64,000 nucleotides of DNA from Frankia sp. RB7 (GTDB taxonomy: Bacteria; Pseudomonadota; Alphaproteobacteria; Rhizobiales; Xanthobacteraceae). Made by a program: the position numbers and the translations under genes. Positions 1-9,030 of the stretch are shown piece by piece; within the stretch, counting starts at the first letter, position 1, and each line of letters begins with the position of its first letter. The notes beneath the pieces were generated by a model, which saw only the letters and a program-made list of their open reading frames with translations, was not told the origin of the DNA and made no database searches. The stretch lies in contig JAUEPE010000014.1 of assembly GCA_030403585.1 (NCBI GenBank), positions 62,001 through 126,000 of the forward strand. Reading direction: 5' to 3'.

Positions 1-1
1 G

Positions 2-361
2 GAGCTCGCGGTCGAACTCACCGGCGAGCAGCCGCCGAAGGGGAATTGGTCGCCTTCGCGCGATCTCCTGCGCGCGTTGACGGCCGAGCGCCTCGCGACC
101 GCGCGCAATTGCGGTCCGCATACGATGCGGGAGATCGTCGACTGGGCGCAGGGCTGCGGCGTGACCATCAAGCCGGTGATTCCGCCCGGCGGCTCGCTGT
201 CGCAGATGTGGGCGGACCTGATTGCCAATGCGTCGGCCGGTGCCTTGACCAGCGCGGAGATCGCCGGCGCGTTGCAGCGTTCGATCCGGCGGAAGAGCGT
301 CCGCATCCCGATCGCGTTTCAGGTCATCCTGGTGAAAATTCTGCTGTCCAGCTTCGAATAG
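2..361 (+). CDS. C-terminal part of an unknown protein (5' end outside window)
   Basis: An open frame runs in from the left edge and ends with TAG at 359-361, leaving about 119 residues. I do not recognise a named family. A helical stretch containing ERLATARNCGPHTMREI resembles the helix-hairpin-helix-like fold of the RNA polymerase alpha C-terminal domain, which suggests nucleic-acid or protein binding, but this is weak. The only internal ATG (77) lies inside the continuous frame, so it is not taken as the start. Codon use matches the GC-rich neighbours. Confidence 0.55.
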   Translation, partial: ELAVELTGEQPPKGNWSPSRDLLRALTAERLATARNCGPHTMREIVDWAQGCGVTIKPVIPPGGSLSQMWADLIANASAGALTSAEIAGALQRSIRRKSVRIPIAFQVILVKILLSSFE

Positions 362-469
362 GCGATTGGATAGCTGTGCATCCGCGACACCGGCCGGTTG
401 GTCCGGCTGTGCCCGCTTGCAACTTTAGGCTATGTCTCCCGCAACGCCGGGCGGCATGGTCGAGGTGGC

Positions 470-949
470 ATGGTTCAGGCGAAGAAGGCGCAGCGGTCCA
501 GGGTGGCGACGTCGGCCGGGCACACCGGCAGCGCGATGCATGATTCCGACTACGCAGCGCTGGCGCAGTTTCGCTACCAGATACGGAGCTTTCTGGCATT
601 CAGCGAGGCGGCGGCCGCCAAACATGGGCTGACGCCGACGCAGCACCAGGCGCTGCTCGGCATCAAGGGGTTTGTCGGCCCCGGTCCCGCGACCGTTGGT
701 GATGTCGCGCGGTTCCTGCTGATCCGGCATCATTCCGCCGTCGAACTGATCGATCGACTGGTCAGGCTCGGGCTGGCCAGCCGTGTGGCCGACCCGGAGG
801 ACGCCAGGCGCGTACATCTCAAGCTGACGAAGAGGGGTGAGCAGAAGCTCCAGGCGCTCTCGCGGAAGAATCTCGAGGAACTCCGCCGCGCCGCGAGCCC
901 GGCGCTCAGCCGCCTGTTGAAATCGTTCGGAGCGTCCGGCAAGGCCTGA
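470..949 (+). CDS. MarR-family transcriptional regulator
   Basis: A 159-residue winged-helix regulator. The core reads GLTPTQHQALLGIKGF, then a recognition-helix region HHSAVELIDRLVRLGL, then the wing DPEDARRVHLKLTKRG, which is the classic MarR order. ATG 470 is preferred because a GAGG lies about 5 bases upstream; an upstream GTG at 398 and a downstream ATG at 538 are possible. It is convergent with prfA, whose stop is 3 bases away. The ligand and targets are unknown. It occupies the place downstream of prfA where prmC often lies in alphaproteobacteria. Confidence 0.82.
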   Translation: MVQAKKAQRSRVATSAGHTGSAMHDSDYAALAQFRYQIRSFLAFSEAAAAKHGLTPTQHQALLGIKGFVGPGPATVGDVARFLLIRHHSAVELIDRLVRLGLASRVADPEDARRVHLKLTKRGEQKLQALSRKNLEELRRAASPALSRLLKSFGASGKA

Positions 950-952
950 TCG

Positions 953-2038
953 TCACGCTGCCGCGCCTTGCGCGGCGAGCTGGGCGGCCTGGTGCTCGGT
1001 GGTCAGCGCATCGGTCAGTTCGCCGAGCGCTTCGCCCGCGATCACCTGCGGCAGCTTGTAGAGCGTCAGATTGATGCGGTGGTCAGTGACACGGCCTTGC
1101 GGGAAATTATAGGTGCGGATGCGCTCGCTGCGGTCGCCGGAGCCGACCTTCTCCTTGCGCTCGGCCGAGCGCGCGGCATCGAGACGCTGCTGTTCGGCGT
1201 CGTAGATGCGCGAGCGCAGGATGTTCATGGCGGAGGCGCGGTTCTTATGCTGCGAGCGGCTGTCCTGCATCATCACCACGATGCCGGTCGGGATGTGGGT
1301 GATGCGGATCGCCGATTCGGTCTTGTTGACGTGCTGGCCGCCCGCACCTTGCGCGCGCATGGTCTCGATGCGCAGATCGTCGTTCTTGATGTCGACGTCG
1401 ACCTCCTCGACTTCGGGCATCACGGCGACGGTGGCGGCCGATGTATGGATGCGCCCCTGCGTCTCGGTGTCGGGCACGCGCTGCACCCGATGCACGCCGG
1501 ATTCGAACTTCAGCTTCGAGAACGCGCCGCGGCCCTGCACCTCGGCGATGATTTCCTTGTAGCCGCCGACCGTGCCTTCGCTCGCCGAGATCACCTCGAC
1601 CTTCCAGCCCTGCAGGCTCGCGAAGCGCTCGTACATCCGGAACAGATCACCGGCGAACAGAGAGGCCTCGTCGCCGCCGGTGCCGGCGCGGATTTCCAGC
1701 ACCACGTTGCGGTCGTCCATGGCGTCCTTGGGCAGCAGCGCGACGCGGATCTTCTGGACCAGATCCTCGATCTTCGGATTGAGCTCGGTGCGCTCGGCTT
1801 CCGCCATGCTGCGCATCTCGGCATCGGTCGTGGGATCGGCGATCAGCGCCTCGGTGTCGGCGAGTTCTTTCACGGCGGCACGATAAGTCTTCACCGCCTC
1901 GATCAGCGGGTTGATCTCGGCGAGCTCGCGCGTGACCTGCACGTAGCGTTCGGAGGAGAGCTGTCCCAGCGATTCGGCCTCAAGCGAGGCGTGATGCGCG
2001 AGCAGGACGTCCAGTTTGGCTTCGGGGAGTGACGACAT
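953..2038 (-). CDS. prfA: Peptide chain release factor 1
   Basis: A 361-residue class I release factor that reads UAA and UAG on the ribosome and triggers peptidyl-tRNA hydrolysis. The catalytic GGQ lies at residues 233-235 (context [15 protein letters not shown]). The codon-reading tripeptide at 189-191 is PDT, fitting the RF1 PxT pattern rather than the RF2 SPF. Full length for the family. It follows ptsP on the same strand with a 57-base gap, so it is likely co-transcribed. The methyltransferase gene prmC, often next to prfA, is not downstream here. Confidence 0.97.
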   Translation of the reverse strand: MSSLPEAKLDVLLAHHASLEAESLGQLSSERYVQVTRELAEINPLIEAVKTYRAAVKELADTEALIADPTTDAEMRSMAEAERTELNPKIEDLVQKIRVALLPKDAMDDRNVVLEIRAGTGGDEASLFAGDLFRMYERFASLQGWKVEVISASEGTVGGYKEIIAEVQGRGAFSKLKFESGVHRVQRVPDTETQGRIHTSAATVAVMPEVEEVDVDIKNDDLRIETMRAQGAGGQHVNKTESAIRITHIPTGIVVMMQDSRSQHKNRASAMNILRSRIYDAEQQRLDAARSAERKEKVGSGDRSERIRTYNFPQGRVTDHRINLTLYKLPQVIAGEALGELTDALTTEHQAAQLAAQGAAA

Positions 2039-2095
2039 CGGTTTGGTCTCAAAAGGCGGAGGGAAGCGAGGCGGCGAAGACGGGCGGCAGGCCCG

Positions 2096-4363
2096 CTACA
2101 ACGCCAGGCCTTCGGCCTCGGCAAATTCCGTCAGCTTCTGCCGGATCGAGACGCTGCCGGTCGGCGCATCCAGCAGCGGGCCGAGCATCGCTGCGGCCTT
2201 CTTGACGTCGAGGTCGATCACCATCGCCTTGACCGGGCCGAGCGCCGTCGCCGAGAGCGACAGCGAGCGATAGCCCATGGCGAGCAGCGCCAGCGCGCCG
2301 ATCGGCTTCGAGGCCATCTCGCCGCAGAGCGACAGCGATTTCTTCGCGTCCAGCGACTTGCGGGCGATGTCGCGCAGCGCCCGCAGGATCGGCGTCGACA
2401 TGGTGTCGAAGCGCTCGGAGACCTTGGCATTGCCGCGATCGACCGCGAACAGGAACTGGAACAGATCGTTGGAGCCGACCGAGATGAAATCGACCTTCTT
2501 CAGGAGCTCGTCGAGCTGGTAGAGCAGCGCCGGCACCTCGACCATGGTGCCGATGTCGATGCGCTCCGGCAGCGTGTGGCCGTGCTGGCGCAGATAAGTC
2601 AGCTCGCGCTCGACCAGGGCCTTCGCCGAATCGAACTCGGCGACCTCGGAGATCATCGGGAACATGATGCGCAGCGCGCGACCGCCGCCGGCGCGGAGCA
2701 GCGCGCGGATCTGGCCACGCAACAGGCCGGGTCGGTCGAGCCCGAGCCGGATCGCGCGCCAGCCGAGCGCGGGATTCTCCTCGATCACCGTCTCCATGTA
2801 GGGCAGCGCCTTGTCGCCGCCGATGTCGAGGGTGCGGAAGGTGACGGGCTTCGGGCCTGCGGCATCCAGCACGGCGCGGTAGAGCGCGAGCTGGTCGCTG
2901 GTGCGCGGCAGGCTCTGGCCGACCATGAATTGCAGCTCGGTGCGGAACAGGCCGATGCCGGCGCTGCCGGTGTCCTCGATGTGCGGCAGGTCGATGGCGA
3001 GACCGGCGTTGATCAGCAGCTCGACCTTCTCACCGTCCTTGGTGACGCAGGGGCGATCGCGCAGCGCCAGATATTGCGCCTGGCGGCGGGCGCGGAAGCG
3101 CACGCGCTCGGCATAGGCGGCCTCGACTTCCTGAGATGGACGCACATAGATCGCGCCCGAGGTGCCGTCGACGATGATGGCGTCGCCGGGGTCGGCGATG
3201 CCCGTCGCGTTCGGCACTTCGCCGACCGCGGGGATGCCGAGCGCGCGCGCCACGATCGAGACGTGGGAGTTGGCGGTGCCTTCCTCGAGCACGATGCCGC
3301 GCAGGCGCTTGCGGTCGTAGTCGAGCAATGCCGCCGGTCCCATCGCGCGGGCGATGACGATGGCGTTGTCGGGCATCTGTTCGCGCGAGGGCGCATGGTC
3401 CTGGCCGACCAGCTGTCGCATCAGGCGGTAGCCGAGATCCTCGAGATCGTGCAGCCGGTCGCGCAGATAAGGATCGGTCACGCGCAGCATGCGGGCGCGG
3501 GTGTCGGACTGGACGCGCTCGACGGCGGCTTCCGCGGTGAGGCCGGTGGCGACTGCCTCGTGCAGCTTGTGCGACCAGCCCTGGTCGTTGGCGAACATGC
3601 GGTAGGCTTCGAGCACGTCGCGATGCTCGCCGCCCTCGGCGACGTCGCCGCGCTCCAGCATCCGGTCGAGATCCGAGCGCAGCTTGGCAAGCGCGGTGTC
3701 CAGCCGCTTGATCTCCTTCGGCAGATCCTCGGCGATGTAGTCCTTGATGACGACGCGCGGCTCGTGCAACACGACGTGACCGAGCGCGATGCCTTCTGAC
3801 AGGATGGCGCCGGCCTTCTGCGTGGAATGGCGCGCGGCCGGCTCGGCGCCGGGCTGCGCGAGCGCGGACAATTCGCCCGACGCGATCAGCTCCGCCAGCA
3901 CCATGGCGGTGGTCTGCAGCGCCTCGAGCTCTTCCTCGACATAGGTGCGCTTGGCGCGGTTCTGCACCACCAGCACGCCGAGCGTATTGCCGGCGCGCAG
4001 GATCGGCACGCCGAGGAAGGAGTGATAGATCTCTTCGCCGGTCTCCGGACGGAACGAGAATGCCGGATGGCTTTGGGCGTCATTCAGGTTGAGCGGCGTC
4101 GCCTCGCTGGCGACGAGGCCGACCAGGCCCTCATGGGCGCTCAGCACGGTATGGTGCACGGCCTCACGATTGAGGCCTTCGGTGGCGTAGAGCTCGAGGG
4201 TGTTGTCGATGCGCAGCACATAGACCGAGCAGACCTCGGCCACCATGTTGGCGGCGATCAGCACCACGATCTTGTCCAGCCGCTCCTGGGCCGAGACCTG
4301 CTCCGCCATGGTTTCGCGGAGCCGTCTCAACAAGACGCGGGGACCTCCCGACGCGCTCCGCAT
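2096..4363 (-). CDS. ptsP: Nitrogen PTS phosphoenolpyruvate-protein phosphotransferase (EI-Ntr)
   Basis: A 755-residue first component of the nitrogen-related phosphotransferase system; it moves phosphate from PEP to the carrier NPr. A GAF domain covers roughly residues 20-165 (HEGLVGLVASEATPLNLND, FLGVPILRAG). The EI N-terminal domain follows, with the swivelling phosphohistidine domain at about 330-400 (GTANSHVSIVARALGIPAV, His367). The C-terminal PEP-binding barrel has FISVGSNDLFQF and the catalytic cysteine in LCGEMA. The GAF domain separates it from sugar-PTS EI. It lies between lysC and prfA on the same strand, a usual arrangement in Rhizobiales. Confidence 0.96.
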   Translation of the reverse strand: MRSASGGPRVLLRRLRETMAEQVSAQERLDKIVVLIAANMVAEVCSVYVLRIDNTLELYATEGLNREAVHHTVLSAHEGLVGLVASEATPLNLNDAQSHPAFSFRPETGEEIYHSFLGVPILRAGNTLGVLVVQNRAKRTYVEEELEALQTTAMVLAELIASGELSALAQPGAEPAARHSTQKAGAILSEGIALGHVVLHEPRVVIKDYIAEDLPKEIKRLDTALAKLRSDLDRMLERGDVAEGGEHRDVLEAYRMFANDQGWSHKLHEAVATGLTAEAAVERVQSDTRARMLRVTDPYLRDRLHDLEDLGYRLMRQLVGQDHAPSREQMPDNAIVIARAMGPAALLDYDRKRLRGIVLEEGTANSHVSIVARALGIPAVGEVPNATGIADPGDAIIVDGTSGAIYVRPSQEVEAAYAERVRFRARRQAQYLALRDRPCVTKDGEKVELLINAGLAIDLPHIEDTGSAGIGLFRTELQFMVGQSLPRTSDQLALYRAVLDAAGPKPVTFRTLDIGGDKALPYMETVIEENPALGWRAIRLGLDRPGLLRGQIRALLRAGGGRALRIMFPMISEVAEFDSAKALVERELTYLRQHGHTLPERIDIGTMVEVPALLYQLDELLKKVDFISVGSNDLFQFLFAVDRGNAKVSERFDTMSTPILRALRDIARKSLDAKKSLSLCGEMASKPIGALALLAMGYRSLSLSATALGPVKAMVIDLDVKKAAAMLGPLLDAPTGSVSIRQKLTEFAEAEGLAL

Positions 4364-4574
4364 GAACCGTCAATCTCCTCCGTCTGCCCGACCCGGCGAT
4401 AATGGCCGGCGGCTGGCCTAAAATTCCAGAAAAACAATCAAATTGTCTGTCCGGCGCAGGCGCAAACGACTGCTTGCACCGAATCAGCGGCCTGAACTGG
4501 GACACAGTCTGCGGCAGCCCACCCTGTTCGCCGTATAGCGAATTGAGGCTTGTTTTGCCAAGCAAAACGCCTGC

Positions 4575-4606
4575 CAAACGCGAAGGTGTGTACACCTTCG
4601 CGTTTG
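4575..4606. promoter_or_regulatory. 32-bp near-perfect palindrome in the lysC-ptsP gap
   Basis: Arms 4575-4589 and 4592-4606 are exact reverse complements of 15 bases around a GT centre (core GAAGGTGT-GT-ACACCTTC). It lies about 210 bases upstream of the ptsP start. It has no flanking T-run that would make it an obvious terminator. A dimeric-regulator operator or an RNA hairpin in the ptsP leader are both possible. Confidence 0.45.
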
Positions 4607-4639
4607 CTGCGACCGCTAAGAGAAAATTAGCCTAAGCTT

Positions 4640-4676
4640 GGTCCGGAAAAGTGCGAAGCGGTTTTCCGGAAAGACC
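4640..4676. repeat. Short palindromic extragenic repeat
   Basis: GGTCCGGAAAA and TTTTCCGG...GACC form an interrupted inverted repeat. From memory, the sequence resembles a short intergenic repeat seen many times in Bradyrhizobium and related genomes. It lies just downstream of lysC. No coding capacity. Confidence 0.5.
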
Positions 4677-4692
4677 ATGCTCTAACAACAAT

Positions 4693-4714
4693 CTAAAGCG
4701 CTGTCGCGCTTTAG
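4693..4714 (-). terminator. Possible hairpin terminator at the end of lysC
   Basis: CTAAAGCG and CGCTTTAG (4693-4700, 4707-4714) form an 8-bp stem with a 6-base loop that overlaps the lysC stop codon. On the minus strand it is followed by ATTGTTGTTAG, only moderately T-rich, so termination is plausible but not strong. Confidence 0.4.
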
Positions 4715-5967
4715 GCCTGATCGAGGCCGTAGAGCGTGTGCAGCGTGCGCACTGCAAGCTCGGTATAGGCGGTGTCGATCAAAACCGAGAACTTGATCTC
4801 GGAGGTTGTAATGGCCCGGATGTTGATATTCCGTCCGGCGAGGGCCGAAAACGCCTGGGCGGCGACGCCGGCATGGCTGCGCATGCCACTGCCGATCACC
4901 GAGATCTTTGCGACATCGGTGGCGGTATCCAGCCTCTTATAGCCGATTGTGGCCTTGGCGGCGGTGATCGTGTCCTTGGCCCGGGTGTAGTCGGCGGCCG
5001 GCACCGTGAAGGTGAGGTCGGTGGTCTTGCCGTCCTCGGACACGTTCTGAACGATCATGTCGACGTTGATATTGGCATCCGCGAGCGGGCCGAAGATCGA
5101 CGCCGCCACGCCGGGCTTGTCCTCGATCTGGCGCACCGAGATCTGGGCCTCGTCCTTCGAAAAGGCGATGCCGGTGACGACGTGGTTTTCCATGATCTCC
5201 TCCTCGCCGCAGATCAGCGTGCCGGGCGGCTGGTTGGCATGCGGGTCGATATCCTCGGGCTTGTCGAAGCTCGAGCGGACGAAGATCGGCATGTTGTGGA
5301 CCATGCCGAGTTCCACCGAGCGCACCTGGAGCACTTTGGCGCCCTGGGACGCCAGTTCCAGCATGTCTTCGAACGCGATCTTGTCGAGCCTCTTGGCCTT
5401 CGGCACGATTCGCGGGTCGGTGGTGTAGACACCGTCGACGTCGGTGTAGATGTCGCAGCGGTCGGCCTTGACGGCGGCGGCGATCGCCACGGCCGAGGTG
5501 TCGGAGCCGCCGCGGCCGAGCGTGGTGATGCGGTTGGTCTTGGGATCGATGCCCTGGAAGCCGGCGATGACCGCGACCTCCTTGCGATCCCTGAAACGGG
5601 TGATGATCTCGCTGCCGTCGATGTCCTCGATCCGGGCCGAGGCATGGGCATCGCTGGTCTTGATCGGGATTTGCCAGCCCTGCCAGGAGCGGGCCTGGAT
5701 ACCCATGCCCTGCAGCACGATGGCCAGCAGGCCCGAGGTCACCTGTTCGCCGGAGGCGACGACGGCGTCATATTCGCGCGCGTCGTGCATCGGCGAGGCC
5801 TCGGTGCACCAGGCCACCAACTCGTTGGTTTTGCCCGACATCGCCGAGACGACCACAGCCACTTCATGGCCGGCGTCGACCTCACGCTTCACATGGCGTG
5901 CGACGTTGCGGATACGTTCGATGTTGGCGACGGACGTGCCGCCGAATTTCATCACGAGGCGGCTCAT
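4711..5967 (-). CDS. lysC: Aspartate kinase
   Basis: A 418-residue enzyme that phosphorylates L-aspartate, the first step to lysine, threonine, methionine and diaminopimelate. The N-terminus has the nucleotide motif VMKFGGTSVANIERI (residues 5-19) and the substrate region GRGGSDTSAVAIAAA. The C-terminal part holds paired ACT regulatory domains (for example VTGIAFSKDEAQISVRQIEDKPG and ISVIGSGMRSHAGVAAQAF), so feedback inhibition by an end-product amino acid is expected. Length is typical for the alphaproteobacterial monofunctional enzyme. It starts the minus-strand run lysC-ptsP-prfA. Confidence 0.97.
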   Translation of the reverse strand: MSRLVMKFGGTSVANIERIRNVARHVKREVDAGHEVAVVVSAMSGKTNELVAWCTEASPMHDAREYDAVVASGEQVTSGLLAIVLQGMGIQARSWQGWQIPIKTSDAHASARIEDIDGSEIITRFRDRKEVAVIAGFQGIDPKTNRITTLGRGGSDTSAVAIAAAVKADRCDIYTDVDGVYTTDPRIVPKAKRLDKIAFEDMLELASQGAKVLQVRSVELGMVHNMPIFVRSSFDKPEDIDPHANQPPGTLICGEEEIMENHVVTGIAFSKDEAQISVRQIEDKPGVAASIFGPLADANINVDMIVQNVSEDGKTTDLTFTVPAADYTRAKDTITAAKATIGYKRLDTATDVAKISVIGSGMRSHAGVAAQAFSALAGRNINIRAITTSEIKFSVLIDTAYTELAVRTLHTLYGLDQA

Positions 5968-6116
5968 GACGACGCGTGCATTCCTTCATAAGGATCAGTA
6001 TGGTGGCCCGCGCTGGACGGGTGCCTGCGGACACCGACCGCGCGTATACATAGCGGCGGGGCCGGGGGCAAGCGGGTTCCTGCGGGGCCAATCCGGGCAA
6101 TGGGTTAATCGAGGTT

Positions 6117-6584
6117 ATGGCGCGTTATATCGACGACATTCTTCAGCCCGGCGAGAAGGTGCTGTATTCGACGAATGCGCACTGGATTTTCTATTTTCCG
6201 GCCATCCTCGCCTGGATCGTCGCCCTGGCGCTGTTCGTGGCCTCCCGTCAGATCGATATCTACAGCGTGATGGTGCTGTGCCTGTGGGGCTCGGGCCTGG
6301 TGGCGCTGGCCGCCCTGTTCTGGACCTTGAAGGGCTGGTTCCATCGCTTCACCACCGAGACCGACGTCACCAATCTCAGGGTTGTGCACAAGACCGGCTT
6401 CATCAAGCGCCGCACCTTCGAGATGGCGCTGGACAAGGTCGAGAGTGTCGATGTCAACCAGTCGATCCTTGGACGTATTCTCAACTATGGCGACGTGACC
6501 ATCAACGGCGTCGGCGAAGGTCGCGAAACCATCCGGACCATCGCCTCACCACTGGCCTTCCGTAGTTCGATCACCACGCGGTAG
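6117..6584 (+). CDS. Bacterial PH-domain membrane protein
   Basis: 155 residues. Two transmembrane helices (about residues 24-42 and 48-70) are followed by a bacterial PH domain of the YdbT/YdbS type: RFTTETDVTNLRVVHKTGF, RRTFEMALDKVESVDVNQS and RILNYGDVTINGVG. The usual role of such proteins is unknown. It is divergent from lysC and 14 bases upstream of ubiG on the same strand, so probably co-transcribed. ATG 6117 follows a GAGG-like site. Confidence 0.88.
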   Translation: MARYIDDILQPGEKVLYSTNAHWIFYFPAILAWIVALALFVASRQIDIYSVMVLCLWGSGLVALAALFWTLKGWFHRFTTETDVTNLRVVHKTGFIKRRTFEMALDKVESVDVNQSILGRILNYGDVTINGVGEGRETIRTIASPLAFRSSITTR

Positions 6585-6598
6585 GACCGCGCGTAACC

Positions 6599-7372
6599 AT
6601 GAGCATGCAGCAAGATACCTCCGCAACCGCAAGCCCGCAGCCGGCCTCGACTGTCGACGCCGCCGAGATCGCGAAATTCTCAAAACTCTCGGCCGAGTGG
6701 TGGGACCCCAAGGGCAAGATGGCGCCGCTGCACCGGATCAATCCGCTGCGGCTCGGCTATATCCGCGACGCCGCCTGCCGCAAGTTCGAGCGCAATGTGC
6801 GCAGCCTCAACTGCCTCGGCGGCCTGCGCGTGCTCGACATCGGCTGCGGTGCCGGCCTGCTGTGCGAGCCGCTGTCGCGGCTGGGTGCACAGGTCATCGG
6901 CGTCGATCCGTCGGCCAGCAACATCGCGGCGGCGAAGCTGCATGCCGACAAGAGCCATCTGTCGATCGACTATCGCTGTACCACGGTGGAGGAGATCGAC
7001 CCGCGCGAGCGCTTCGACATCGTGTTGGCGATGGAGGTGGTCGAGCACGTCGTCGACGTCGGCGTCTTCCTGAAGCGCTGCGCCGCGATGCTGAAGCCCA
7101 CCGGCCTGATGGTGGTGTCCACCCTCAACCGCAATTGGAAGAGCTTTGCGCTCGCCATCGTCGGCGCCGAATACGTCCTGCGCTGGCTGCCGCGCGGCAC
7201 CCACGAGTGGAACAAGTTCGTCACCCCTGACGAGCTGACCAAATATCTCCTCGACAACCGCCTCGTCATCACCGAGCAGACCGGCGTCGTCTACTCCCCC
7301 TTCGCCGACAAATGGACCCTCTCGTCGGACATGGACGTGAACTACATGGTCGTGGCGGAACGGATGGTGTGA
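6599..7372 (+). CDS. ubiG: Ubiquinone biosynthesis O-methyltransferase
   Basis: 257 residues. UbiG performs both O-methylations of the ubiquinone ring using S-adenosylmethionine. The UbiG-type N-terminus IAKFSKLSAEWWDPKGKMAPLHRINPLRLGYI is clear, followed by SAM motif I VLDIGCGAGLLCEPLSRLGA and the post-motif VVEHVVDVGVFLKRCAAML. The C-terminal HEWNKFVTPDEL is also typical of UbiG. Full length. The next gene is separated by a repeat-filled gap. Confidence 0.95.
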   Translation: MSMQQDTSATASPQPASTVDAAEIAKFSKLSAEWWDPKGKMAPLHRINPLRLGYIRDAACRKFERNVRSLNCLGGLRVLDIGCGAGLLCEPLSRLGAQVIGVDPSASNIAAAKLHADKSHLSIDYRCTTVEEIDPRERFDIVLAMEVVEHVVDVGVFLKRCAAMLKPTGLMVVSTLNRNWKSFALAIVGAEYVLRWLPRGTHEWNKFVTPDELTKYLLDNRLVITEQTGVVYSPFADKWTLSSDMDVNYMVVAERMV

Positions 7373-7410
7373 GGGGGCGCGTTAGGGGCTAGCTGCATCC
7401 ACAATCTCGC

Positions 7411-7542
7411 TGTCGTCCCTGCGAACGCAGGGACCCATACCGCGGAATCTATCGGTGGGGCGCGGTATTGGATGTGCGGGTTGGCAGCCTTCGCACAACT
7501 GCTCCCTGGGGTTATGGGTCCCTGTGTTCGCAGGGACGACAG
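7411..7542. repeat. Paired palindromic (REP-doublet) repeat
   Basis: Two inverted copies of one hairpin: GTCCCTGCGAACGCAGGGAC at 7415-7434 and a matching hairpin at 7518-7536, with outer arms TGTCGTCCCTG and CAGGGACGACA. Similar doublets occur at 35648-35802 and 44362-44480. The rest of the 7373-7651 gap shows nothing else. Confidence 0.75.
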
Positions 7543-7651
7543 TGTGCTTGTTGAGAGAGCATCGCACCCATGACATTCGTGTGATTGACCTGCTTGAGCG
7601 CTGACGGCAGGTTGCCCGCAACCTCATCCCACACCCGATCGCACCACCCCC

Positions 7652-8551
7652 ATGTTCACCGTCACCAGCCTCTGGATTCCCTTCACCGTCGTTGCTGCGC
7701 TCGGCCAGGTCGCGCGCAATGCGATGCAGCGATCGCTGACGAAGCCGCTGGGGACGTGGGGTGCGACCAATATCCGCTTCTTGTTCGGCTTTCCGTTCTC
7801 GCTGCTGTTTCTTGCCGTGGTGCTGGTTGCGACCGGCGATCACATCGGCATGCCGCCGACCGTGTTCTGGCCGTGGCTGCTGCTGGGTGCGCTCAGCCAG
7901 ATCGTCGCAACCGGGCTGATGCTGCTCGCGATGAACGACCGCTCCTTCGTGGTGACGACGGCGTATCTTAAAACCGAAGCGATCCAGACCGCGATTTTCG
8001 GCTTCGTCTTCCTCGGCGATCACCTGACATGGCTGAAGGTGCTGGCAATCGTGATCGCGACCGTCGGCGTCGTCATCACCGCGCTGCGGCCCGGCGGCGA
8101 GAAGAGTTTTGCGGAATTGAAGCCGACCATCACCGGCCTGGTTGCGGCCGCGGCCTTCGCGCTCTCCGCTGTCGGCTTCCGCGGCGCGATCATCAACGTT
8201 CCCGGCGTCTCGTTTGTGACCGCGGCCTCATTCACGCTGGTGCTCGGCCTGTTCGTGCAGACGCTGATCCTGACGATCTATCTCCTCTGGCGCGCGCCAA
8301 AGGTGCTGCAGTCGATCCTGGGGCTCTGGCGGCCGTCGCTGCTCGCGGGCTTCATGGGCGCCTTTGCCTCGCAATTCTGGTTCCTGGCGTTCGCACTGAC
8401 GGCCGCCGCCAATGTCCGCACCCTCGCGCTGATCGAGGTGCTGTTCGCGCAAGGCGTGGCCTATTACTCTTTCAAGCAGCCGATCGCACCGCGCGAACTT
8501 GCAGGCATCGCGCTGATCATCATCGGCGTTGCGGTGTTGGTAGGGGTTTAG
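7652..8551 (+). CDS. EamA/DMT-superfamily membrane transporter
   Basis: 299 residues with about ten hydrophobic helices in two five-helix halves, the drug/metabolite transporter plan. EamA-like signatures include AIFGFVFLGDHLTWLKVLAIVIATVGVV at the end of half one (read in parts) and ELAGIALIIIGVAVLVGV at the C-terminus. It probably exports or imports a small metabolite across the inner membrane; the substrate cannot be told. It converges with the DUF1178 gene, overlapping its stop by 4 bases. Confidence 0.85.
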   Translation: MFTVTSLWIPFTVVAALGQVARNAMQRSLTKPLGTWGATNIRFLFGFPFSLLFLAVVLVATGDHIGMPPTVFWPWLLLGALSQIVATGLMLLAMNDRSFVVTTAYLKTEAIQTAIFGFVFLGDHLTWLKVLAIVIATVGVVITALRPGGEKSFAELKPTITGLVAAAAFALSAVGFRGAIINVPGVSFVTAASFTLVLGLFVQTLILTIYLLWRAPKVLQSILGLWRPSLLAGFMGAFASQFWFLAFALTAAANVRTLALIEVLFAQGVAYYSFKQPIAPRELAGIALIIIGVAVLVGV

Positions 8552-9030
8552 TTCCGGTCTTCGGGCAGTGTCGGCAGCGGCGACACTTCGATGCCTTCGT
8601 CGATCAGCGATTTTGCCTCGTCCGGCGAGGCCTCGCCGTAGATAGGGCGGTGCTCCTTGTCGCCATAGTGCATCGCGCGGGCTTCGTTCGCAAAACGCTC
8701 GCCGACATTGTCGGCGTTCTTGACGATGTGGTCGCGCAGCTCTTTCAGCTTGGTACGCAGCTCGTGCTCCTGCGCCATCATCAGCGAGGTGGATTCCGGC
8801 TGCGCAGCCTCGGGCGCTGGCGTCGCGGCCGGCTCCGGCGGCGGTGCTGCGCTGCCGCGGCCCTTTTTGCCGACGATGCGCGGCGCCATGATGGCCTTGT
8901 CGACCTTGGCCGAGCCGCAGATCGGGCAGGTCACGAGCTTGCGCTTCACCTGCGAATCATAAGCGGACGAACTCTGGAACCAGCTCTCGAACTCGTGGTC
9001 GCGGTCGCAATGGAGCGCGTAGCGGATCAT
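8548..9030 (-). CDS. DUF1178 family protein
   Basis: 160 residues. The N-terminus MIRYALHCDRDHEFESWFQS with the later CPICGS pair forms the zinc-ribbon-like head of DUF1178, a conserved alphaproteobacterial family of unknown function. The middle is low in complexity (PPPEPAATPAPEAA). Its ATG overlaps the stop of the amidohydrolase gene upstream (ATGA), so the two are translationally coupled. Confidence 0.9.
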   Translation of the reverse strand: MIRYALHCDRDHEFESWFQSSSAYDSQVKRKLVTCPICGSAKVDKAIMAPRIVGKKGRGSAAPPPEPAATPAPEAAQPESTSLMMAQEHELRTKLKELRDHIVKNADNVGERFANEARAMHYGDKEHRPIYGEASPDEAKSLIDEGIEVSPLPTLPEDRN

